From the NCBI GenBank assembly GCA_942491485.1, contig CALOAX010000018.1:239145-303144 (forward strand): a DNA stretch of 64,000 bases, in the 5' to 3' direction. The notes beneath the pieces were generated by a model. That model searched no databases. It was not told the origin of the DNA and saw only the letters and a program-made list of their open reading frames with translations. Position 1 is the first letter of the stretch. Each line of letters starts with the position of its first letter. The position numbers were made by a program, and so were the translations under genes. Positions 8,950 through 15,684 of this stretch are shown in pieces. The stretch is from Desulfoluna sp942491485 (lineage in GTDB: Bacteria; Desulfobacterota; Desulfobacteria; Desulfobacterales; Desulfolunaceae).

Positions 8950-9692
8950 TGGAAATATTTACTAAGCTTGATCATCTGAAAGAGACCCTTGATACCTTCA
9001 GACCCTTACCCCTTGACGTGGTCAAAAACCTTCATGAAGACCTCGTGTTGCGTTGGACTTATAACTCCAATGCCATTGAAGGCAATACCCTCACGTTAAA
9101 AGAGACGAAGGTTGCTTTGGAAGGAATTACCGTTGGCGGCAAAACCATTCGGGAACATTTTGAAGCCATCAACCATCGGGAGGCCATCTATTTCGTCGAA
9201 GAGCTGGTACAGAAAAATGAGCCCCTTTCCGAATGGCAGATAAAGTCAATCCACCAGCTGATTTTAAAAAATATTGATGACGTTCATGCTGGAAGGTACC
9301 GAAAAAACAACGTGATTATTTCTGGTGCAGAGCATACGCCCCCAGATGCCATGCATGTTGAAAGCGGCATGGCTCAGTTTATTGACTGGTATAACAACGT
9401 TGCACCTTCTCTGCATCCTGTGGAACGAGCAGCAAGAGTTCATGCGGACTTTGTGAAAATTCATCCCTTTGTCGATGGAAATGGAAGAACATCCAGGTTG
9501 CTGACAAATTTGGAGTTGATGAAAAGTGGGTTTCCCCCGGTTGTTTTACCTGTTGAGAATCGTTTGGAATATTATGAATCGTTGGACACCGCACACACAA
9601 AAAATGATTACAATCCTTTCTTAACGCTTATTGCAGATGTGGTTGAAGCCGGTTTTAAGCCCTATTGGCATGTTTTAGGTATAACGGTTTGA
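8949..9692 (+). CDS. Fic-domain protein (probable AMP-transferase), class II-type
   Basis: 247 aa. The canonical Fic motif HPFVDGNGRTSR is at 172-183 with His172 as catalytic base, preceded by the usual helix (VHADFVKI). An N-terminal inhibitory motif, SNAIEGN (40-46, Glu44), matches the (S/T)xxxE(G/N) type seen in self-inhibited class II Fic proteins. Fic enzymes usually transfer AMP from ATP to a target protein hydroxyl. The start at 8949 has a GAGGAGT ribosome site and overlaps the upstream stop; the frame is open further upstream to 8823 but that part lies inside the preceding gene. The operon sits between two direct copies of a composite repeat, suggesting acquired cargo. The target is unknown; a bacterial regulatory role is as likely as a toxin role. 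Confidence 0.9.
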   Translation: MEIFTKLDHLKETLDTFRPLPLDVVKNLHEDLVLRWTYNSNAIEGNTLTLKETKVALEGITVGGKTIREHFEAINHREAIYFVEELVQKNEPLSEWQIKSIHQLILKNIDDVHAGRYRKNNVIISGAEHTPPDAMHVESGMAQFIDWYNNVAPSLHPVERAARVHADFVKIHPFVDGNGRTSRLLTNLELMKSGFPPVVLPVENRLEYYESLDTAHTKNDYNPFLTLIADVVEAGFKPYWHVLGITV

Positions 9693-9705
9693 TTGCTGAA
9701 GCGCG

Positions 9706-9719
9706 CATTTCATGAGAAA
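9706..9719 (+). repeat. Possible MITE-end remnant
   Basis: ATTTCATGAGAAAG matches 14 bases of the MITE left end. It lies at the same place relative to the next SLR copy as the larger fragment at 5611, which is why it is listed; alone it would be too short to call. Confidence 0.35.
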
Positions 9720-9765
9720 GGGCCAGTTGGGGTCAGCGCAAAAATAAACCAGACAAAAAGCGATG

Positions 9766-9870
9766 TCTCCGGCGGCAAGGGTGGCGAAGCCATGTTAGGC
9801 AAAAAACACCTTGAAAGCGGATTGCGAATACTCGCATCCTCGGTCCTCAGGGTGACCACATTCGCTGACG
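9766..9870 (+). repeat. Dispersed stem-loop repeat (SLR), copy 3
   Basis: TCTCCGGCGGCAAGG, a diverged middle part containing CACCTTGAAAGCGGATTGCG, then CCTCGGTCCTCAGGG and the tail ATTCGCTGACGGGC shared with copy 2. It is about 20 bases longer than the others because of an insertion in the first palindrome. Confidence 0.65.
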
Positions 9871-9923
9871 GGCAGCGTCGATGGCAAAAATACAGGGGCT
9901 CCGCTTGGGTCATTTGAATTCGA

Positions 9924-10385
9924 GGCTGTAAAGAGGCATGACGAAAAAAGCCGCGGCGGAGCACGGCGCGCCCGAAAAACCTTTCGAATCCAATGCGTCT
10001 GGTAACGACACCCACGTTTTTCCAGAAATAGACAAATAATGACCAAGGCCATTATGGCTTGAAAAGCCTAAAGCAATTTAGGCTCACATCACCTTCCCGT
10101 TGAGGGACACCGCATTTGGAGCGCCGCACTCCCGTGCGGCTCTTTTCTTTTTCAAGGGTGGCACCCTTGAAACAAAACCCAAGTTAGACACAGATGAACA
10201 CAGATCTACGCGGATGGGGCTGCGCCGCTGGAGAAGGTACAGGGGCAACGCTTGCGTAATTTGAATTTGATGCTGTAAAGAGGCATGACGATAAAAGCCG
10301 AGGCGGAGCTCGGCGCGCCCGAAAAGACTGACACAGAATTTTGAACACTCCTCAAAAACCTATCGAATTCAATGTAACAGGTAAC
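9924..10385 (+). repeat. Composite repeat R1-R2-R1, uninterrupted copy
   Basis: R1 copy c (9924-10055), R2 (10056-10269) and R1 copy d (10270-10385, with a short internal insertion). It is a direct repeat of the split array at 5980-6106 plus 7973-8310. The R2 part holds AAGCAATTTAGGCTCACAT, the GCCGCAC/GTGCGGC hairpin and the ACACAGATGAACACAGAT motif. Confidence 0.75.
10123..10153 (+). terminator. Terminator-like hairpin with T-rich tail
   Basis: Perfect 7-bp stem GCCGCAC/GTGCGGC, loop TCCC, followed by TCTTTTCTTTTT. It has the form of an intrinsic terminator and could end transcription from the Fic operon, although it also recurs as part of a repeat. Confidence 0.55.
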
Positions 10386-11158
10386 CCCATCTGTACCCCG
10401 CAATGACCAGCATCATGCTTGTAGCGCCGCACTCCTGTGCGGCTTTATTGTGTGGGCATTCTCAAATGCCTTTCAGTGCTGTTTAAAGGTGGCTTTCTCC
10501 CTACTCAGTTTTTGCTTCCAGAATCGTGGCATGTCCCCCCTTATTCGCAGCCATGTTTCGAACATATACGCTATTCGTAATAGACCGAAATGGCGGGTTT
10601 CAGACTCTCTGAGGTCATCAACTCTTTGGGGTTCAGGAAGAGTTGCGACCTCAGTAACTTGCTCATGTTATTTTCATAACTGATGGAGCGCAGCGACTCC
10701 TCGAACCAAGAACTAAGAACCAAGCACGAAGAACGTTTTCCACGACCCATCTTCCATCACCTGTTTTTTGCCCTTTCACCTTTCCCCGGACAAGCGTCCA
10801 GAAAAAGTGGATACATTCCTTTCCTTACTGGACACCCACCTCTGCGTATTTTCTCCAAGATTAACTCTTTCGTTCTAATTTGCCGTAATAACAACTGAAA
10901 ATCCAATTAATCAAGGTTGGTACGCATTTTGATTAATGAAGGGTGTACCCGCGAGTTTGATGGATGCGTTGCGGGTGAAACAGACATGGGTGGCAACCGT
11001 GTGCAGGGAAGGGGCGCCTTCCGCTCTGATAGGTCGGCAAGGGAGCCGGCTGGGTCGGGGCACTGCTGCTGCGGGCTCGGGAAGAGACCGGGAAGCCGCC
11101 GGAATCATGTAACGAACCGTCATGATGAAGTGACACCACAGATCAGGAGAATTGCGCT
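10386..11158 (+). other. Long untranslated region upstream of eutH
   Basis: No convincing gene. It contains another GCCGCAC/GTGCGGC hairpin (10426-10443), a run of degenerate GAACCAA-like heptamers (about 10707-10737), a 9-bp inverted repeat (10906-10937), and a GC-rich, strongly self-complementary stretch from about 10985 to 11115. That stretch includes the hairpin GGAAGG-GGCG-CCTTCC and ends with ATCATG/CATGAT arms around 11104-11125. It could be a structured mRNA leader for the eut operon. Confidence 0.55.
10906..10937 (+). promoter_or_regulatory. Perfect inverted repeat, possible operator or sigma54-like site
   Basis: ATTAATCAA (10906-10914) and TTGATTAAT (10929-10937) are perfect 9-bp arms 14 bases apart. 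The stretch TGGTACG-N4-TTGA (10918-10932) between and into the right arm resembles a -24/-12 element but lacks the C of the -12 GC. It lies about 220 bases before eutH. Operator, hairpin or weak sigma54 promoter cannot be told apart by eye. Confidence 0.35.
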
Positions 11159-12361
11159 ATGGGTAGCATCGGTACGATTATTATCTACATTATTATGGGT
11201 TGCGCCATCCTCGGCGCCTTTGCCTACATTAAGGATGATCAAAGCGGGCTTGGGCAGGAGTTCATTGAGGGACTCAACAGCATTGGCCCCATCTTTGTTC
11301 CTGTGGCTGGCATCATGGCCGCCACGCCTTATCTTTCTATTTTCGTAAAAACGGTTTTCGGCCCCATGTTTGCCGCCATCGGCGCAGACCCCGCCATCGC
11401 CGCCACGACCTTTATCGCCGTGGACATGGGCGGGTATCAGTTGGCCGAGGTTCTTGCACAGACCAAAGAGAGCTGGATCATGGCCATGGTTGTCGGCTAC
11501 ATGTCCGGCGCCACCATCGTTTTTTCCATTCCCGTTGGCCTTACCATGCTGCAGAAGAGCGACCACAAGTACATGGCCCTGGGGGTCATGGCCGGAATCT
11601 TGAGTATTCCCGTGGGTGTGTTTGTCACCAGCGCGATTCTGTCCGTCGGTGACCTGGCTGTTCGCGGCGTGATCTCCGCCAACGCGGATTCCGCCTATGT
11701 GCTCGCTCTGAACTTCGGCACCATTTTCGCTAACCTGCTTCCCCTGACACTCTTTTGTGTGGGATTGGCAATCGGCCTTAAGCTTGCTCCCAAGACCATG
11801 ATCAAGGGTTTTCTTCTTTTTGGCCGCGCCATGAGCATTGGCCTGACCCTGGTTCTGGTCTTCTCCATCGTGGAGTACTTCACCGGCGTATTCTCAAACC
11901 TTCTGGGAGGCTGGGGCTTTGATCCCATCATCGCTGACGAGGCCGATCAGTTCCGTGCCCTGGAGATCGCGGGTTACATCGGCATCATGCTCTGCGGTGC
12001 GTTTCCCATGGTCTACCTTATTAAGAAGTACCTGGCAGGTCCCATGGAAGCCATCGGCGCCAAGGTTGGCCTCAAGAGCGAAGGTGCTGCGGGCATCCTG
12101 GCTGCAGCAGCCAACATTCTCGCCATGTTCCGCCTTATTGCCGACATGCGAGCCAAAGACAAGGTCCTCTGCATTGCGTTTTCCGTCTGCGCAGCCTTTA
12201 TGTTCGGCGATCACCTTGCCTTTACCGCCAACTTTCAACCCAACATGATCCTGCCAGTCATGAGCGGAAAGCTTGTAGGCGGTATCACGGGCTTTTGCCT
12301 TGCCTATGTTCTCTCGGTTCCTGCCGCTGTCAAAATCGAGCATGAGCAGCTGGAAGGTTAG
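11159..12361 (+). CDS. eutH: Ethanolamine permease EutH
   Basis: 400 aa, close to the usual EutH length of about 400. It is very hydrophobic with about ten membrane segments; the first is MGSIGTIIIYIIMGCAILGAF-like and is followed by the conserved KDDQSGLGQEFIEGL and the loop FIAVDMGGYQLAE typical of the family. It imports ethanolamine across the inner membrane. AGGAGA lies about 9 bases before the ATG. It is the first gene of the eut run but is separated from eutB by a terminator-like hairpin and 348 bases, so part of the transcripts may stop after it. Confidence 0.95.
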   Translation: MGSIGTIIIYIIMGCAILGAFAYIKDDQSGLGQEFIEGLNSIGPIFVPVAGIMAATPYLSIFVKTVFGPMFAAIGADPAIAATTFIAVDMGGYQLAEVLAQTKESWIMAMVVGYMSGATIVFSIPVGLTMLQKSDHKYMALGVMAGILSIPVGVFVTSAILSVGDLAVRGVISANADSAYVLALNFGTIFANLLPLTLFCVGLAIGLKLAPKTMIKGFLLFGRAMSIGLTLVLVFSIVEYFTGVFSNLLGGWGFDPIIADEADQFRALEIAGYIGIMLCGAFPMVYLIKKYLAGPMEAIGAKVGLKSEGAAGILAAAANILAMFRLIADMRAKDKVLCIAFSVCAAFMFGDHLAFTANFQPNMILPVMSGKLVGGITGFCLAYVLSVPAAVKIEHEQLEG

Positions 12362-12378
12362 AAACGAATAAATAATAG

Positions 12379-12402
12379 GGAGGCCCTTTAAATAGGGCCT
12401 CC
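12379..12402 (+). terminator. Hairpin between eutH and eutB
   Basis: Perfect 8-bp stem GGAGGCCC/GGGCCTCC with an 8-base loop TTTAAATA, 17 bases after the eutH stop, followed by TTCAGATCCTCTTTCT. The tail is only moderately T-rich, so partial termination or mRNA end protection is likely. Confidence 0.65.
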
Positions 12403-12440
12403 TTCAGATCCTCTTTCTCAAAATTTATAGTTGGTGGTGT

Positions 12441-12524
12441 GCAGGGTGCATTTATGCACCAGCGTGTCAGGAACAATCAATACCAAGGAATGGCTTGTGA
12501 GGTTGGTGCATAAATGGAACCTGC
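12441..12524 (+). repeat. Short inverted-repeat element (GGTGCAT type)
   Basis: GCAGGGTGCATTTATGCACC at the left and GGTGCATAAATGGAACCTGC at the right pair at 17 of 20 positions. A related element with arms TAGGGTGCATTCCATGCACC and GGTGCATAAAATGCACCCTA is at 15230-15336. It occupies part of the 348-base eutH-eutB gap; the rest (12525-12694) has a CGGGC-GTA-GCCCG hairpin but no gene. Confidence 0.65.
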
Positions 12525-12709
12525 ATTCAGATCAGCACTCTGTGGGACGAGGCCTATATTGATGTTTGTAAACGCAAGACAACGGAGCTGACAACAACAG
12601 TTGTAATGTCACCAGCTTCGGTTACGGGCGTAGCCCGAAAACAAATATGAGTGGGTTGGGGAATGAAGCCCGTGAATATTTGTGAACCTGCAATCAAGGA
12701 GATACACAC

Positions 12710-14071
12710 GTGAATTTGAGAAGCAAGATCGGCGACAAGGTCTTTACCTTTCAATCGGTCCGTGAGGTTCTGGCCAAGGCCAACAACGAGAAGTCCGGCG
12801 ATGCTTTGGCCGGAATTGCTGCGGAGTCGGCTACGGAACGCGTGGCAGCCAAGCTCTGCCTCGCCAACCTGCAGCTTAAGGATATCTACGAAAACCCCGT
12901 CATTGCTTACGACGATGATGAGGTGACCAGGGTCATCTATGACGACCTGAACACCACGATTTATGAATCTGTGAAGAACTGGAGCGTGGCGGAACTTCGG
13001 GAGTATATCCTCAAGACGCGACGACAGGGGGATTTGCTCAATATCAGCAGAGGCCTGACCAGCGAGATGATTGCAGCGGCTGCCAAGCTGATGTCCACCA
13101 TGGACCTGGTTTATGCCAGCAAGAAGATCAAGGTGTCTGCCCACTGCAACACCACCATCGGTCTTCCAGGGACCCTTTCATTCCGCTGTCAGCCCAACCA
13201 TCCCACCGACTCCATCGAAGGGATTTTGGCTGCTCTGAAAGAAGGTATTTCATTCGGTTCGGGTGATGCCTGCTTCGGCGTGAACCCGGTGGAAGACAAC
13301 GTGGAGGGCTTCACGCGGGTCATGCGGGCAATTACGGATTTCAGGGACAAGTATGATGTCCCCACCCAGTGTGTGGTTCTCGCCCACATCACCACCCAGA
13401 TGCAGGCCATGGAGAAGGGGGTACCCGTGGACCTTCTGTTCCAGAGCATCGCAGGCACCCAGACCGCCAACGACGCCTTCGGCATCTCTGCGACCATGCT
13501 GGAAGAAGCCCGTGAGATGGCCCTTCGCCTCGGCACCTCCACAGGCCCCAACGTCATGTACTTTGAAACCGGTCAGGGTTCTGAGATCTCCCTGGACTGC
13601 CATCACGGCGTGGATGAGATGACCCTTGAGGCCCGCTGCTACGGTCTTGCAAGGCGCTACAACCCCTTCATGCTCAACAACGTTTCCGGCTTTATCGGTC
13701 CCGAGACCATTTACACCGGAAAAGAGGTGATCCGGGCCGACCTGGAAGACCTCTTCATGGGCAAGATGCACGGAATCTCCATGGGGATCGCCCCCTGTTA
13801 CACCAACCACATGAAAGCCGATCAGGACGATCAGGAGCTTGGCACCATGCTCTGCGCCATGGCCGGTTCCAACTTCTTCATGGGGGTTTCCGGCGGTGAC
13901 GACTGCATGCTGAACTATCAGGACACCAGTTTCCACGATGACGCAGCGTCTCGCGAAATTCTCGGCCTGAGGCCGGCCCCTGAGTTTGAAAAGTGGCTTG
14001 AGAAAATGGGCATCATGGAAGATGGCTGCCTCACCGACGCTGCAGGCGACGCCTCAATTTTTGACAAATAG
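12710..14071 (+). CDS. eutB: Ethanolamine ammonia-lyase large subunit EutB
   Basis: 453 aa, the same length as enterobacterial EutB. The (beta/alpha)8 barrel subunit binds ethanolamine and, with EutC and adenosylcobalamin, splits it to acetaldehyde and ammonia. Residues matching the E. coli substrate contacts are Arg159 and Gln161 (FRCQPN), Asn192 (GVNPVEDNV) and Glu286 (YFETGQGS). The position matching E. coli Asp362 is Ala361 (GISMGIAPCYTNH in place of GISMGCDCCYTNH, the E. coli sequence being from memory), which is unusual. The start is GTG with AAGGAGA seven bases upstream. The eutC gene follows closely, so the two subunits are co-expressed. Family identity is certain; the effect of the missing aspartate is not known. 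Confidence 0.96.
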   Translation: MNLRSKIGDKVFTFQSVREVLAKANNEKSGDALAGIAAESATERVAAKLCLANLQLKDIYENPVIAYDDDEVTRVIYDDLNTTIYESVKNWSVAELREYILKTRRQGDLLNISRGLTSEMIAAAAKLMSTMDLVYASKKIKVSAHCNTTIGLPGTLSFRCQPNHPTDSIEGILAALKEGISFGSGDACFGVNPVEDNVEGFTRVMRAITDFRDKYDVPTQCVVLAHITTQMQAMEKGVPVDLLFQSIAGTQTANDAFGISATMLEEAREMALRLGTSTGPNVMYFETGQGSEISLDCHHGVDEMTLEARCYGLARRYNPFMLNNVSGFIGPETIYTGKEVIRADLEDLFMGKMHGISMGIAPCYTNHMKADQDDQELGTMLCAMAGSNFFMGVSGGDDCMLNYQDTSFHDDAASREILGLRPAPEFEKWLEKMGIMEDGCLTDAAGDASIFDK

Positions 14072-14089
14072 TGAAGGAGCGTGGAAGCA

Positions 14090-14983
14090 ATGAACGAACA
14101 GGAATTGATCCAAAGCGTCATCGGTAAGCTGGTGGAGCAGGGCGTGATAACAGGTAAATCTTCAGCTGAGACGGTTGCTGCTGTTGCGGCCTCGTCTTCT
14201 TTTTCAGGAGGTGAAGCCAGTGAGCCTGTGACCCTGCCTCCCCTTGATGAGGTGAAGGTGGACAACCCCAAAAACATGGCGGCCCTTGAGGCCATGCGCA
14301 AGACCACCCCAGCCCGGATTTTTATGGGCCGGTGCGGTGCTCGTCAGAAGACCCACTCTTTCCTTCACTTTCAGGCCGACCACGCAGCAGCCGTGGATGC
14401 TGTCTTTCTCGATGTCTCAGATGAATGTCTTGCTGAGAACGGGCTTTTCGGCGTTCAGACCGTGGTTAAGGACAAAGACGAATTTCTCATGAAGCCCGAA
14501 CTGGGAAAGAAGCTGAGCGAGGACGCCAAAAAGGCCATTGCCGAGAAATGCGTTAAAGGCGCCCAGGTCCAGATCATCGTGGTGGACGGTTTAAGCTCCA
14601 CCGCCATTGAAGCCAACATCGCAGACACCGTACCCGCCCTCGTCCAGGGCCTCAAAGCCGAGGGTATCTCCGTGGGAACTCCTTTCTTCATCAAGTACGG
14701 CCGCGTGGGCGTGATGGATGATGTGGGTGCTCTTTTGAACAGCGACGTGGTTGTCGAGCTCGTTGGCGAGCGCCCCGGCCTCATCACCGCCGAGAGCATG
14801 AGCTCCTACATGGTCTACAAAGCCGGTGAGAAAACCGTGGAAGCCGACCGAACCATTATTTCAAACATCCACAAAGGCGGAACGCCCCCGGCAGAAGCTG
14901 GCGCCCACATGGCCACCGTGGTGAAGCAGATGCTCGCCCATAAAGCCAGCGGGGTGGGGCTCTCTGAGGCGATGAAGGGGTAA
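14090..14983 (+). CDS. eutC: Ethanolamine ammonia-lyase small subunit EutC
   Basis: 297 aa, the usual size. It forms part of the adenosylcobalamin site of ethanolamine ammonia-lyase; family segments include RIFMGRCGARQKTHSFL, the VVDGLSSTAIEAN strand and GERPGLITAESMSSYM. The ATG at 14090 is preferred over the GTG at 14081 because the AAGGAGC ribosome site is about 10 bases before it, and because the protein then begins with the amphipathic helix MNEQELIQSVIGKLVEQG. Such an N-terminal helix is known in Salmonella EutC to target the enzyme to the microcompartment. A Ser/Ala-rich linker (about residues 25-45) joins it to the folded domain. Confidence 0.95.
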   Translation: MNEQELIQSVIGKLVEQGVITGKSSAETVAAVAASSSFSGGEASEPVTLPPLDEVKVDNPKNMAALEAMRKTTPARIFMGRCGARQKTHSFLHFQADHAAAVDAVFLDVSDECLAENGLFGVQTVVKDKDEFLMKPELGKKLSEDAKKAIAEKCVKGAQVQIIVVDGLSSTAIEANIADTVPALVQGLKAEGISVGTPFFIKYGRVGVMDDVGALLNSDVVVELVGERPGLITAESMSSYMVYKAGEKTVEADRTIISNIHKGGTPPAEAGAHMATVVKQMLAHKASGVGLSEAMKG

Positions 14984-15000
14984 GCGTTAAAGGCGTTGCT

Positions 15001-15031
15001 GGTTCGGGGTGCTTTGTTCTTGGTTCGATGG
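15001..15031 (-). repeat. Degenerate GAACCAA heptamer run
   Basis: On the minus strand this reads CGAACCAAGAACAAAGCAC, like the runs near 10707-10737 and 20634-20668. It is short and imperfect, with no function visible. Confidence 0.4.
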
Positions 15032-15058
15032 TTTCATCGCCAAGTCCTAAAAAAACAG

Positions 15059-15140
15059 CCTCCGGCGGCGAGGTGAGCCACCTCGAAAGCAGCTTGCCGA
15101 TGCGATTTAACCCTCGTTCCTCGGGTCAAATCGCATCGGC
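15059..15140 (+). repeat. Dispersed stem-loop repeat (SLR), copy 4
   Basis: CCTCCGGCGGC with palindrome GAGGTGAGCCACCTC, then a second long stem CCGATGCGATTT/AAATCGCATCGG around the conserved loop CCCTCGTTCCTCGGG. Both stems differ in sequence from other copies yet remain paired. Confidence 0.82.
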
Positions 15141-15229
15141 GTTCGTCTCTGTCTGCACCCGGCTTCAACGCTGGAGGCTGAGCAGGCATTGCCTCAAATT
15201 TGCTGACGGTGTGCTGGGTGTGACGTCCT

Positions 15230-15336
15230 GTAGGGTGCATTCCATGCACCACAAACGAAAGCATGCTGTACCTCGAGTTCATTTGAAATACCGAGGCTGC
15301 TGTCTATTCAAACATGGTGCATAAAATGCACCCTAC
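15230..15336 (+). repeat. Inverted-repeat element (GTAGGGTGCAT type)
   Basis: Left arm GTAGGGTGCATTCCATGCACC (first 20 bases shown by the pattern) and right arm GGTGCATAAAATGCACCCTA enclose about 65 bases. Each arm is itself partly palindromic. It is related to 12441-12524. It lies in the 701-base eutC-eutA gap, in which the section 15337-15586 shows no gene or clear structure. Confidence 0.7.
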
Positions 15337-15586
15337 GACGGTAACGCCAGACATCGTGCTTGATTGAGCATGGTCTAACTCTGCAAGTTCAGTGCTTGTT
15401 AAAAGACCCTTTCCCGAGACCGATAACCGATGTTTCAGGGGAAGTAGTAATCGAAACGTTTTTGGTTCAGCTTTTTGAAGAAGCTGACCGCCCGAGTAAT
15501 TCCGGTAAAAATCAACTCCAGGGTTTGTACCGGAGGACCCACGGCCCACGCGCTTGCAACGACCGTGGTATGCGTTCAAACTTAAC

Positions 15587-15675
15587 GCGAATGCGGACGC
15601 GACACCCCATGAATCGTATGGAACGTCGCGCATTCGCCATATGGGGTCCAGGGGATCATCCCCTGGCGCCGGAGG
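15587..15675 (-). repeat. Dispersed stem-loop repeat (SLR), copy 7, variant loop
   Basis: On the minus strand GCCTCCGGCG is followed by the palindrome CCAGGGGATGATCCCCTGG and then a long stem GCGAATGCG...CGCATTCGC with a different loop (ACCCCATGAATCGTATGGAA on the plus strand). On the plus strand the repeat ends in GCCGGAGGC, whose GGAGG (15671-15675) lies nine bases before the eutA start and can serve as its ribosome site. Confidence 0.68.
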
Positions 15676-15684
15676 CAAGGAGTT

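Noticed and set aside
5980..10385. Integron attC sites around the Fic operon
   Set aside because: No GTTRRRY core sites in the right arrangement and no integrase gene; the repeats are better described as composite intergenic repeats.
10985..11115. Cobalamin riboswitch before eutH
   Set aside because: There are stray resemblances (CACTG..., CGGGAAG, AGACCGGGAAGCCGCC), but the conserved core and B12 box are not matched well enough. A covariance-model hit would be needed.
10917..11348. Open frame overlapping the start of eutH
   Set aside because: It runs through the structured leader and into eutH in another frame; composition is not protein-like.
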